DNA from: an uncultured Hungatella sp.
Lineage (GTDB): Bacteria; Bacillota; Clostridia; Lachnospirales; Lachnospiraceae
NCBI GenBank assembly: GCA_947089145.1
Contig: CAMUJH010000021.1
Location: 1-64,000 of the forward strand
Reading direction: 5' to 3'
DNA: 64,000 nt
Shown here: piece by piece, positions 8,601 to 16,623 of the stretch
How the letters are laid out: each line of letters opens with the position of its first letter
How positions within the stretch are numbered: the first letter of the stretch is position 1
Notes under the pieces: model-generated
Databases searched by the model: none
Seen by the model: only the letters and a program-made list of their open reading frames with translations
What the model was told of the DNA's origin: nothing
Program-made: the position numbers and the translations under genes

Positions 8601-8945
8601 CAACTTAACTACAGTGAAGAGGAGTAGTAGCATATTGGAGCCATACAGAGAGCCGCCGGCCGGTGAAAGGCGGAGGGGGAAGATATGTGAACTGGCCTTG
8701 GAGTAGCCCGTTGAACGAAGAAGACTTATATCCTTTCAGTAGACGGTTGCCGGAACCCGCCGTTATACGGGAAGGGATATGGTTTTTGGCAAAGTGACGC
8801 CGCAAGGCCACGATCCCCCAGAGCGCATGCACTGCATGAAATAGAGTGGTACCACGCAGGAAGCCGGAACCCCCGGTGCTGGCCAACGAGAGAACAGTCC
8901 CTGCGCCTCTATCAGAAAGACGATAGAGGTGCAGGTTTTTTATTT
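8601..8945 (+). promoter_or_regulatory. T-box riboswitch controlling leuS, with its terminator
   Basis: The leader contains a stem I region (AGAGGAGTAGTAG onward), an apical AGAGAGCC segment and a probable specifier CTG (Leu, 8692-8694, in GAACTGGCC). The conserved T-box AGAGTGGTACCACGC spans about 8843-8857. A terminator hairpin with arms near CTGCGCCTCTATC and GATAGAGGTGCAG, followed by TTTTTT, ends at about 8942. Family knowledge: uncharged tRNA-Leu pairs with the specifier and T-box to form the antiterminator and allow leuS expression. The specifier choice is inference; the T-box motif and terminator are directly visible. Confidence 0.92.
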
Positions 8946-8961
8946 CACAGGCCCCCGCGCT

Positions 8962-9127
8962 CTAGAGCGTGTTTGAAAATTCATTCCCGGCATCTGCACG
9001 CCCCACTTCGCGGTATATTTGGCCCAAATTCACTTAACGTAGCCCACTACGCCGCGTTCATTTGGGCCAAATCTCCCACAAAGTGGAACGCACAGCTACC
9101 GGAAAGCAATTTTCAAACACGCTCTAG
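8962..9127. repeat. 166-bp palindromic MITE-like element (family E) between T-box and leuS
   Basis: The element begins CTAGAGCGTGTTTGAAAATT and ends with the complementary terminus. Its two arms pair along nearly the whole length, including the segment TTTGGCCCAAAT near the centre. A copy of its last 14 bases occurs at 1130-1143. It carries no gene. The CTAG termini and full-length fold are features of miniature inverted-repeat elements. Confidence 0.75.
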
Positions 9128-9229
9128 TACTCCTTGTTCTGTTTCGGGACAACGAAAACCGATGTTGGGATTTTGCAGACAAAGCAGGCGTTAAAACAGC
9201 AATGAAAACAAAAAAGGAGGCTGATGTTC

Positions 9230-11641
9230 ATGGCATCATACAACCACAGCGCCATTGAGAAGAAATGGAGAGAAAACTGGGAGAAGAATCCCATCAATGT
9301 AGACGACGGCAAAAAGCCTAAATATTACTGTCTGGATATGTTCCCCTATCCGTCAGGCAGCGGACTTCATGTAGGCCACTGGAGAGGCTATGTGATCTCC
9401 GATGTGTGGAGCCGCTATCAGATCTTAAAGGGGCACTATGTCATTCATCCCATGGGATGGGATGCCTTTGGGCTTCCTGCGGAGAATTACGCCATTAAAA
9501 TGGGAATCCATCCGGCTATTTCCACAGCGGAGAATGTAAAAAACATTAAAAGGCAGATCAACCAGATTGCCTCCATCTATGACTGGGATATGGAAGTCAA
9601 CACGACAGATCCAAAGTTTTATAAATGGACTCAGTGGATCTTTGTGCAGATGTTTAAAAAAGGCCTGGCTTATGAAAAAGAATTTCCGATTAACTGGTGT
9701 CCGTCCTGCAAGACGGGCCTTGCCAACGAGGAAGTGGTAAACGGCTGCTGCGAGCGGTGCGGCGCCACGGTGACTAAGAAAAACCTGCGGCAGTGGATGT
9801 TAAAGATTACCGCCTATGCGGAGCGGCTGCTAAATGACCTGGACAAGCTGGACTGGCCGGAAAAGGTCAAGAAGATGCAGAGCGAGTGGATCGGAAAATC
9901 CTACGGCGCAGAAGTGGATTTCCAGGTAGAGGGAAAAGACGAGAAAATCACCGTGTACACCACAAGGCCGGATACGCTGTACGGAGCCACATTCATGGTG
10001 CTGGCTCCTGAGCACGTTCTGGCAAAGAGCCTGGCCACGGACGAAACCAGGGAAGCGGTGGAGAAATACATTTTCGACTCTTCCATGCGCTCCAACGTGG
10101 ATCGGATGCAGGATAAAGAGAAAACCGGCGTATTTACGGGAAGCTATGCCATTAATCCTTTAAACGGCGCCAGGACGCCTATCTGGCTGTCAGACTACGT
10201 GCTGGCCGATTACGGCACCGGGGCCATTATGTGCGTTCCGGCCCATGACGACAGGGACTTTGAGTTTGCAAAGAAGTTTAACATCCCGATTATCCAGGTT
10301 ATTGCAAAGGACGGGAAAGAGATCGAAAATATGACCCAGGCTTACACCGAGGCCAGCGGCACCATGATCAATTCCGGGGAGTGGAACGGCATGGAATCGG
10401 CAGTGCTGAAGAAAGAGGCACCGGCCATGATCGAAGCCAGGGGCCTGGGCAAGAAGACAGTAAACTACAAGCTGAGGGACTGGGTATTCTCCAGACAGCG
10501 CTACTGGGGCGAGCCGATCCCCATTGTCCATTGTCCAAAGTGCGGCAACGTGGCAGTGCCAGAGGAAGAGCTGCCCTTAAGGCTCCCGGAAGTGGAAAGC
10601 TATCAGCCTACGGGAACCGGGGAATCTCCCCTGGCAGCCATTGACCAGTGGGTAAACTGCAGATGCCCCCAGTGCGGCGGCCCGGCCAAGAGGGAAACCA
10701 ACACCATGCCTCAGTGGGCCGGCTCTTCCTGGTATTTCCTCAGATACGTGGACAGCCACAATGACAGGGAACTGGTATCCAAGGAAAAAGCGGATAAATA
10801 TCTGCCGGTGGACATGTACATCGGCGGCGTGGAGCATGCGGTGCTGCACCTGTTATATTCCAGATTTTACACCAAATTCCTGTACGACATCGGCGCCGTG
10901 GACTTTGACGAACCTTTCACCAAGCTGTTTAACCAGGGAATGATCACGGGGAAGAACGGTATCAAGATGAGCAAGTCCAAGGGCAATGTGGTTTCCCCTG
11001 ACGATCTGGTGCGGGATTACGGATGCGATTCCCTGAGAATGTATGAGCTGTTTGTGGGACCGCCGGAGCTTGATGCAGAGTGGGACGACAGAGGCATTGA
11101 AGGCGTCAGCCGGTTCCTGAACCGGTTCTGGAACCTGGTGACAGAAAGCAAGGATAAGGATATAGCGCCTACAAAGGAAATGATAAGGCTGCGCCATAAG
11201 CTGGTATTTGACATTGAGCAGCGGTTTAACCAGTTTAACCTGAACACGGTGATATCCGGGTTTATGGAGTACAATAATAAATTTATGGATCTGGCCAAAA
11301 AAGAGGGAGGCATTGATAAGGAAACCTTAAAGACCTTTGTAGTGCTGCTGGCTCCCTTTGCTCCTCATATCGGCGAGGAATTGTGGCAGCAGTTAGGCGG
11401 GACGGACAGCGTGTTCCATGCAGCCTGGCCGGAGTGCGACACAGAAGCTATGAAGGAAGACCAGGTTGAGATCGCAGTGCAGATCAACGGCAAGACAAGA
11501 GCCGTGGTGCGCATACCGGCGGAGGCTTCGAAAGAGGAGGCCGTCAAAGCCGGCAAAGAGGCTGTGGCGGATAAACTGACGGGGAATGTGGCGAAGGAGA
11601 TCTATGTTCCGAAGAAGATTGTGAATCTGGTAGTGAAATAG
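9230..11641 (+). CDS. leuS: Leucyl-tRNA synthetase
   Basis: The 803-aa class I synthetase charges tRNA-Leu with leucine in the cytoplasm. The HIGH-type motif HVGH (in PYPSGSGLHVGHWRGY), the zinc-binding cysteine cluster WCPSC...CERC and the KMSKS motif IKMSKSKGN are all present. An editing domain lies in the middle and an anticodon-binding domain at the C-terminus. Length is normal. The start at 9230 is chosen over ATG 9224 because AAGGAGG at about 9214-9220 is only three bases from the latter and nine from the former. Expression is governed by the upstream T-box. Confidence 0.98.
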   Translation: MASYNHSAIEKKWRENWEKNPINVDDGKKPKYYCLDMFPYPSGSGLHVGHWRGYVISDVWSRYQILKGHYVIHPMGWDAFGLPAENYAIKMGIHPAISTAENVKNIKRQINQIASIYDWDMEVNTTDPKFYKWTQWIFVQMFKKGLAYEKEFPINWCPSCKTGLANEEVVNGCCERCGATVTKKNLRQWMLKITAYAERLLNDLDKLDWPEKVKKMQSEWIGKSYGAEVDFQVEGKDEKITVYTTRPDTLYGATFMVLAPEHVLAKSLATDETREAVEKYIFDSSMRSNVDRMQDKEKTGVFTGSYAINPLNGARTPIWLSDYVLADYGTGAIMCVPAHDDRDFEFAKKFNIPIIQVIAKDGKEIENMTQAYTEASGTMINSGEWNGMESAVLKKEAPAMIEARGLGKKTVNYKLRDWVFSRQRYWGEPIPIVHCPKCGNVAVPEEELPLRLPEVESYQPTGTGESPLAAIDQWVNCRCPQCGGPAKRETNTMPQWAGSSWYFLRYVDSHNDRELVSKEKADKYLPVDMYIGGVEHAVLHLLYSRFYTKFLYDIGAVDFDEPFTKLFNQGMITGKNGIKMSKSKGNVVSPDDLVRDYGCDSLRMYELFVGPPELDAEWDDRGIEGVSRFLNRFWNLVTESKDKDIAPTKEMIRLRHKLVFDIEQRFNQFNLNTVISGFMEYNNKFMDLAKKEGGIDKETLKTFVVLLAPFAPHIGEELWQQLGGTDSVFHAAWPECDTEAMKEDQVEIAVQINGKTRAVVRIPAEASKEEAVKAGKEAVADKLTGNVAKEIYVPKKIVNLVVK

Positions 11642-11645
11642 GCAG

Positions 11646-11687
11646 AAGCAGGCATGACAGGAAACTAAAGTCATGCCTGCTTGTTTT
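11646..11687 (+). terminator. Rho-independent terminator of leuS
   Basis: Arms AAGCAGGCATGAC and GTCATGCCTGCTT pair perfectly and are followed by GTTTTATTT, four bases after the leuS stop. Confidence 0.9.
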
Positions 11688-11787
11688 ATTTCTCTTTACT
11701 GGGCCTTTTGGACTCCCTTTTGCACATTGCTTAACCAATGAAAAAGTGGACAAAATCCAGGATATTCACTATAATATAAAAAATAAC

Positions 11788-11951
11788 AATGTACTTTCGG
11801 AGTCTCTCAGCGCCTGATTTTGTGAGATGGTTTTCTGTCAGATACACATAAATTTATGAGGCGTACGCGGAACGAACACTGACTAAATTTCGGTGCATAT
11901 GATGGAAAATCATCCGCAAAGGCAGGTGCAGGAGAGATTCCGAGAGTACAT
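11788..11951. repeat. Palindromic repeat family C, copy 1
   Basis: Termini AATGTACTTTCGGAGTCTCT and its near-complement at 11931-11951 enclose arms that pair imperfectly along about 70 bases. The second copy at 62758-62909 shares the ends, the central TAAATTTATGAGGCGTACG and the GCAAAGGCAGGTGCAGGAGA stretch. Its right arm supplies an in-frame ATG that artificially extends the hemerythrin gene. Confidence 0.75.
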
Positions 11952-11973
11952 TACAACAGAAAGGGGAAAAGCT

Positions 11974-12870
11974 GTGGAAAAGGCAGTGTGGGATGACCAG
12001 TATAACCTGGGGATAGAGGTGATTGACAAAGCCCATGCCAATCTTTTTCGGATCGTGGGAAAGCTGATAGCTCTTGTGGAAAATGGGGAGAACAGCGAAA
12101 GCGCCTGCAGGGAGGGGCTGAAGTATCTGGAAAATTACACCATGAAGCATTTCTTTGAGGAGGAGGCCTACATGAGGTCTGTTCACTACAAGGAGTACGG
12201 AAGGCATAAAAAGATCCATGACAAGTTCCGCAATGAAACGCTGAAAGCGCTGAAATGGAATCTGGAGACGGAAAACTATTCGCCTGCATCTGTTCAGCGG
12301 TTTGTAGGTACGCTTCTTGGCTGGCTCACAGGACATATTATGACAGAGGATCAGGCTATTGTGGGAAAAGTGGAACTGAAGAGGGTTTATGACCGTTCTG
12401 CCGAGATCTCCATTGTGGCAAGGGCTGTGGATCATGCCATGCAGGACATATTCCGTCTGGATGCAAAGCTGGTGGACGAGAACTATAACGGGCGGAACAT
12501 AGGCAGGGGATTCTACTGCCGCTTGGATTATAATATGGAGGATGGAAGCAGGATACGGCTGCTTTTAGGTGTGGAGGAGCAGCTGCTTTTAAAGGGAGTA
12601 GGCATGCTTTTGGGACTGACTGCCCTGAAAAAGGACAGGGTGGTGGATGAGGCGGCTCTGCAGATTTTTAAGCAGCTGTTCAGCCATATGGGCAGGCTGT
12701 TCCGGGTTGATGTGCCCCATGAGCTACACAAGGAGGATATGCTGACCCAGGAGCAGTTCCGAGAGGAGTTTATGACCAGATATCCCTGCAACCTGCTGTT
12801 TCGGACAAGGGTGGGGCATTTTATATTCTGCTTCCGCAAATGGCGGAGCAAGGATCATAAGACAGGATAG
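11974..12870 (+). CDS. Bacteriohemerythrin with extra C-terminal domain
   Basis: The 298-aa protein begins with a hemerythrin domain (residues about 1-140). Its diiron ligands are visible in order: IDKAHANLF, KHFFEEEAYM, HKKIHDKF and WLTGHIMTEDQ. Such domains bind or sense oxygen. The C-terminal 150 residues (IVARAVDHAMQDIF onward) do not match plain hemerythrins and may be a CheX/CheC-like or other sensor-output fold. The GTG start at 11974 follows AAAGGGGAAAA; the longer frame from 11893 starts inside palindromic repeat C and is rejected. A hairpin at 12950 may terminate it. Confidence 0.85.
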   Translation: MEKAVWDDQYNLGIEVIDKAHANLFRIVGKLIALVENGENSESACREGLKYLENYTMKHFFEEEAYMRSVHYKEYGRHKKIHDKFRNETLKALKWNLETENYSPASVQRFVGTLLGWLTGHIMTEDQAIVGKVELKRVYDRSAEISIVARAVDHAMQDIFRLDAKLVDENYNGRNIGRGFYCRLDYNMEDGSRIRLLLGVEEQLLLKGVGMLLGLTALKKDRVVDEAALQIFKQLFSHMGRLFRVDVPHELHKEDMLTQEQFREEFMTRYPCNLLFRTRVGHFIFCFRKWRSKDHKTG

Positions 12871-12949
12871 ATGACAGGTGGCTGACATTTTTTGACCAGA
12901 ACATTTCAGATGAGAATTTGAAAGACTGACTGAATAGGAATTGCGGATG

Positions 12950-12983
12950 AAGCGGATACCTTAGACACTGGGGTATCCGCTTT
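12950..12983 (+). terminator. Hairpin after hemerythrin gene, probable terminator
   Basis: AAGCGGATACC pairs with GGTATCCGCTT across a ten-base loop. The T-run is short (TTT), so termination strength is uncertain. Confidence 0.5.
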
Positions 12984-13082
12984 GCTGTGCGGGTTTGATG
13001 AGAGCCAGCCAAGACAGGGATATCTGCCGACCAACATCCGCTTTCATACCAGATGGACAGGGCTAAATGAAAATGATTTTAC

Positions 13083-13406
13083 ATGGATGAATATTGCGGC
13101 AGTGCCGGGATCAAAAAGGGCACAGAAAGCTATTTTGCAGTAATTGAAAAGGGGATCGTGGTTCAGGAACCCACGGGGGAGGATATGCTTAAGAAGCTTG
13201 GCGCATTCCGGGACGGGCAGGTGATCGATCAGATTGGCAGCGCGGGAGCGGACTGGGGGAATGACTGCTCTGTCTAGATTAGCGGGAAGGAGCAGGCTAA
13301 ACGGCAGCAGGGACTTAATATCGTGGTATACAGTAATGACACAAGAAGCGTGATTGACTCCGTGTGCTTTGACATACCAAGCCCGGAAGCGGCGGCCTCC
13401 AGGTAA
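13083..13406 (+). pseudogene. Decayed fragment resembling an interleukin-like EMT inducer (ILEI) domain
   Basis: One frame reads through an internal TAG (13275-13277) and continues to TAA at 13404-13406. It includes ESYFAVIEKGIVVQE and, after the stop, QGLNIVVYSNDTRSVIDSVC. The last motif resembles the C-terminal strand of ILEI-like domains found on large Lachnospiraceae polysaccharide enzymes. Upstream, coding-like residues (WTGLNENDFTWMNIA) lie in a different frame, which implies a frameshift. No start, promoter or partner domain survives. The family call is inference. Confidence 0.45.
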
Positions 13407-13410
13407 GGGA

Positions 13411-13695
13411 TCAGCTGCTCCTGGAAGCCCCTTTCTGCATAAGCATGCGGATCATATCAAACCGCCCTTTGTCAGCAGGGCTTAAGTAGCAGGTGAGAAT
13501 GTCTGTTAGCAGGCTGGATTCCTCGCTGGTAAATGAGATGTTTTTGCTGCCGGCTTCTGCAGTGAGAGCCAGGAAGCGGGAGAGAACCTGGTCTTTGGGA
13601 GTGGTGTTAAGCTGCTGTGCAAAGTTTGCAAGAAACTGCACTTTTTCCGGGGCCATGGATTTCAGCCTCGGATCTTTCTGCCAGTCGCTGTTCAT
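13411..13695 (-). CDS. Small conserved-type protein of unknown function
   Basis: The 94-aa product is helical and soluble, with no signal peptide or cysteine motif (MNSDWQKDPRLKSMAPEKVQ). A good GGAGGTAAT ribosome site precedes its ATG. It follows the gene at 13786-14460 on the same strand with a 90-base gap, so the two probably form an operon. I do not recognise the family. Confidence 0.65.
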   Translation of the reverse strand: MNSDWQKDPRLKSMAPEKVQFLANFAQQLNTTPKDQVLSRFLALTAEAGSKNISFTSEESSLLTDILTCYLSPADKGRFDMIRMLMQKGASRSS

Positions 13696-13785
13696 AGGGA
13701 TTACCTCCTTTTCATGGTGGATGATTCAGGTCAATGGCCGGATGAAACGGCCGGTTTCCGGCCATTTTGGCCGGCAGGCCAGGGG

Positions 13786-14460
13786 CTATGTAAATTGCTG
13801 CAGGGCCTGAAGGACAAAGGCGGCCTGCTCCAAGCGGGCCTGCTGGTCAGGGGGAAGGAAATTCTTAATCTGCTCAATGGATGCAGGCATGGAGCGGAGA
13901 TTTGACGGATGGGCGCCTGTCTGAACGCTGTCCGGGGATGGGACGGCGCTGCCGGCTGCCTCTGCCCCAGGCGCCGGAGGAACAGAAGCCGCATGGTAGG
14001 GAGGCAGCTCTGCAAAAGGCTGGTTCGTTCCGTAGACAGGAGGCTGGACGCGGTCAGGGACAATCTCCGTAGGCGGAATGTCATCCATCATATCATTGGA
14101 CGGGGCCTGGGCAGCTACGATATCAGGATATTGCCCGCCCATACGGGGGCCTGAAAGAAAATTGCAGAGCATGTCAATTAGATCCTGTTCCTGGGTGTTG
14201 CCATAGGGCCTGATGGCTTTCATGATCTCCAAAGGAGAACCTTTTGCCCCGTCGCTGGGAGAGCATATGCCCATGGCTCCCACCTGCTCCTCCCGAAAAA
14301 GGGAGACAGTCCGCTGAAGTTCCCTCAGCTTTACAAACAGGGACAGAAACCGCTGCTGCGTTACATTTACATAGGGGATGGCGGCTTTTACCATCTGCAG
14401 ATGATGGTCGCCGATAAGATAGTCAAAGTCAGTAAGCTTCATGGTGGATTCATCAGTCAT
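13786..14460 (-). CDS. Unknown protein with helical N-terminus and proline-rich C-terminal half
   Basis: The 224-aa product has a helical N-terminal half (LTDFDYLIGDHHLQMVKAAI). A low-complexity region rich in proline and alanine follows, then a helical tail (SIEQIKNFLPPDQQARLEQA). It has no membrane segment. The start at 14460 is a compromise: a TTG at 14493 extends the frame, and ATG 14442 is also possible. The pairing with the 94-aa gene downstream suggests a common role, perhaps sporulation or surface related, but nothing in the sequence proves it. Confidence 0.6.
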   Translation of the reverse strand: MTDESTMKLTDFDYLIGDHHLQMVKAAIPYVNVTQQRFLSLFVKLRELQRTVSLFREEQVGAMGICSPSDGAKGSPLEIMKAIRPYGNTQEQDLIDMLCNFLSGPRMGGQYPDIVAAQAPSNDMMDDIPPTEIVPDRVQPPVYGTNQPFAELPPYHAASVPPAPGAEAAGSAVPSPDSVQTGAHPSNLRSMPASIEQIKNFLPPDQQARLEQAAFVLQALQQFT

Positions 14461-14562
14461 AATTGGCGGCTTTCCAAATCTCTTTGATGTCAATGTATGA
14501 GGCGCTTATGGAAAATATTCCGCATATGATAACAATGGAAATAAAAATAGACGGAGGACATT

Positions 14563-14715
14563 ATGTCGGAACGGCTGATTATAGATGGAAACGCAGTATA
14601 TGAAATAGACGAGGACTGCCTGCGGCAGCAGGAAGCCAGAAGAAGAGGACAGAGAAGGGGGAGAGGTGACTGGCAGGTCTGTCAGGAAAAGAAGGAGGAG
14701 AGCAAGACAAGGTAA
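14563..14715 (+). CDS. Small basic protein, 50 aa
   Basis: A short frame, MSERLIIDGNAVYEIDEDC onward, ends in an arginine/lysine-rich tail. It follows a good ribosome site (ACGGAGGACATT). The charged, non-repetitive composition and strong ribosome site support a real gene, divergent from the 13786-14460 gene. Function unknown. Confidence 0.5.
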   Translation: MSERLIIDGNAVYEIDEDCLRQQEARRRGQRRGRGDWQVCQEKKEESKTR

Positions 14716-14749
14716 AGACAGGGGAAATTTTTCCGCAGTGAGAAGAGAG

Positions 14750-14872
14750 TTAATGTTCAGGCAGGTTTGCGCACTTGTTTGCGCTGACCGTAAATAACTT
14801 GGGCCGGCGAGCAAAAATCCCATCGCCGCAGGCGAACTTTATGGATTTTTGCCAGCTGCTGTGAATGCGCAT
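14750..14872. repeat. Nested inverted repeat, possible second member of family D
   Basis: Outer arms GTTAATG and CATTAAC enclose a hairpin in which GCAAAAATCCCAT (14811-14823) pairs with ATGGATTTTTGC (14841-14852) with one bulge. Layout resembles 8378-8526 although the primary sequence differs. No gene is seen here. Confidence 0.45.
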
Positions 14873-14890
14873 TAACAGTAATAAAAGAGA

Positions 14891-14923
14891 AACAGCCGCC
14901 GGGAGAACCCCGGCGGCTGTTTT
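14891..14923 (-). terminator. Terminator of the cysteine-rich protein gene
   Basis: AACAGCCGCCGGG pairs with CCCGGCGGCTGTT around a short loop. On the minus strand it is followed by a T-rich run, just after the stop of the 14938-15186 gene. Confidence 0.8.
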
Positions 14924-14937
14924 AGAGATGCTTAAGA

Positions 14938-15186
14938 TTAGCAGCAGAAGCAGCTGTTGTTATTGCCGCCGCAGCAGCACAGAAGGAGAATAATCCAGAT
15001 GAAGTCACATCCAAAGCCGATTCCGCAGGATGTATTGCAGTTATTTCCGCCGCATCCGCATCCAAACCCGAATCCGCCGCCGCAGCAGCATAAGAGAATC
15101 AGAATCCAAATGATGCTGTTGCCTCCATTGCCTCCTGTTGAACACTCACACCCGCAACCACAGTTTGTCGCTGCCAAATCACTCAT
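14938..15186 (-). CDS. Cysteine/glycine-rich small protein ('chorion class high-cysteine' type)
   Basis: The 82-aa product has about twenty cysteines in CGCGC and CCCGG clusters between two hydrophobic stretches (SIIWILILLCCC and FIWIILLLCCC). Proteins of this composition are common in Clostridia and are usually labelled high-cysteine HCB protein; their role is not established (a spore-coat or membrane role is only speculation). It has a clear ribosome site (GGAGGAATCAAT) and its own terminator. Confidence 0.75.
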   Translation of the reverse strand: MSDLAATNCGCGCECSTGGNGGNSIIWILILLCCCGGGFGFGCGCGGNNCNTSCGIGFGCDFIWIILLLCCCGGNNNSCFCC

Positions 15187-15332
15187 ATTGATTCCTCCAG
15201 AAATTTTCTTTACAATCTATCATATGAACAGGGGGTTGGCAAAGTTTCCACGAAAGCTGTCTGTGATCCCAGATTTTTAACCGCATTTAAAAAAGACATT
15301 GAGAATATAAAAGGCTGCTTTCACATACTGTC

Positions 15333-15361
15333 TTGTCACAAGCCGCTGTTGATGATATACT
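15333..15361 (+). promoter_or_regulatory. Promoter of the first AI-2E family permease gene
   Basis: TTGTCA (15333-15338), a 17-base spacer and TATACT (15356-15361) lie 90 bases before the start codon. Confidence 0.6.
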
Positions 15362-15450
15362 GACAGCATGGATAAAATGTAAAATAGTTAAATACGGCAG
15401 AGCGTCAGAAAAACATGTATTTCCTAAAACTGCCGAAAAGGAGCCGCCTA

Positions 15451-16623
15451 ATGGAATTAAACAAAGAAAACATAGCGAAGATAAGAAGCCTGATCGTATT
15501 TGCCGTGGCAGCGGTTGTGGCAGGGATCAATTATCAGAAACTGTTTTCCCTTCTGAGAAACTGTATTGCCATGGTTTCCCCGTTTCTTTTAGGGGGGACC
15601 ATTGCGTTTATCCTCAATGTCCCCATGCGTGCCATAGAAAACTGCCTGCCAAAGAAAAGCGGAAAATTCAGGCGTCCCATTAGCCTGATCATGGCTATCA
15701 TCGCAGTGGCGGGAGTCCTGGCACTGGTGATTTTTGTAGTCGGTCCTGAGCTGGTGGGAACGGTTATAGGACTGCAGAAAAGCATTCCTGTGTTTTTTGA
15801 GAAGATGCAGGGGCAGGCGGAGGACTTGTTTTCCCGATACCCGGAGATTGTGGAGTACATTTCCAATGTAAATATAGACTGGGAACAGACCGGGAAAGAA
15901 ATAATGACATTTCTGTCCAGCGGCGCCGGAACTATGCTGGCATCCACGCTCAATGCGGCTATGTCCATTGTAAGCGGAGTTACCAGCTTCTGTATCGGGT
16001 TTGTGTTTGCAATTTATATTTTACTGCAGAAGGAGATACTGGCAAACCAGATGAAGCGGCTGTGCAGGGCATACCTGCCAAAGAAGGCATACGAGAATAT
16101 AATAAAGGTGGCTGTACTGACGGAAAAGACATTTTCTAACTTTCTGGCAGGGCAGTGTATGGAGGCGGTGATTCTGGGAGCCATGTTTTTTGTGACCCTT
16201 ACCATCCTGCGGATTCCCTATGCCCTGCTCATCGGAGTGCTTATTGCGTTTACGGCGCTGATCCCCATATTCGGCGCCTTTGTGGGATGTGCCGTCGGGA
16301 CATTTCTGATCCTGATGGTAAACCCGGTGCAGGCACTGGTGTTTTTGGCAGTGTTCCAGATTCTGCAGCAAATAGAAGGCAATCTGATCTATCCCCATGT
16401 AGTAGGCGGTTCCGTGGGACTGCCGTCTATCTGGGTCCTGGTGGCAGTGACCGTAGGCGGAAGCGCCATGGGAATCGTGGGAATGCTGGTGTTTATTCCC
16501 CTCTGCTCGGTAATGTATGCTCTTTTGCGGGAAGCAGTGGCTGCAAGGCTTGAGAGGAAGACGGCTCAGGACAGAGGACAGAAGGCTCTCGGACAGGCTG
16601 AGAAGAAAAAAAGGAAGGACTGA
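15451..16623 (+). CDS. AI-2E family transporter (PerM-like), copy 1
   Basis: The 390-aa membrane protein has an N-terminal helix pair, a soluble amphipathic middle and a C-terminal bundle with the conserved stretch ALIPIFGAFVGCAVG and QQIEGNLIYPHVVGGSVGLP. Family members export small molecules or act as ion exchangers; the quorum-signal role of the name is not general. The start at 15451 is set by AAAGGAGCC six bases ahead; the longer frame from 15415 lacks a site. Its 3' end overlaps the convergent PHP gene by 131 bases. A second member lies at 55443. Confidence 0.9.
   Translation: MELNKENIAKIRSLIVFAVAAVVAGINYQKLFSLLRNCIAMVSPFLLGGTIAFILNVPMRAIENCLPKKSGKFRRPISLIMAIIAVAGVLALVIFVVGPELVGTVIGLQKSIPVFFEKMQGQAEDLFSRYPEIVEYISNVNIDWEQTGKEIMTFLSSGAGTMLASTLNAAMSIVSGVTSFCIGFVFAIYILLQKEILANQMKRLCRAYLPKKAYENIIKVAVLTEKTFSNFLAGQCMEAVILGAMFFVTLTILRIPYALLIGVLIAFTALIPIFGAFVGCAVGTFLILMVNPVQALVFLAVFQILQQIEGNLIYPHVVGGSVGLPSIWVLVAVTVGGSAMGIVGMLVFIPLCSVMYALLREAVAARLERKTAQDRGQKALGQAEKKKRKD

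Noticed and set aside
11788-11951. A riboswitch (c-di-GMP type) suggested by GCAAAGGCAGG in repeat C
   Set aside because: The conserved tetraloop and receptor motifs of c-di-GMP riboswitches are missing, and the region is a near full-length palindrome, which fits a repeat better.
11893-11973. Longer start of the hemerythrin gene
   Set aside because: The extra codons lie in palindromic repeat C. GTG 11974 has a good ribosome site and gives the usual N-terminus of the domain.
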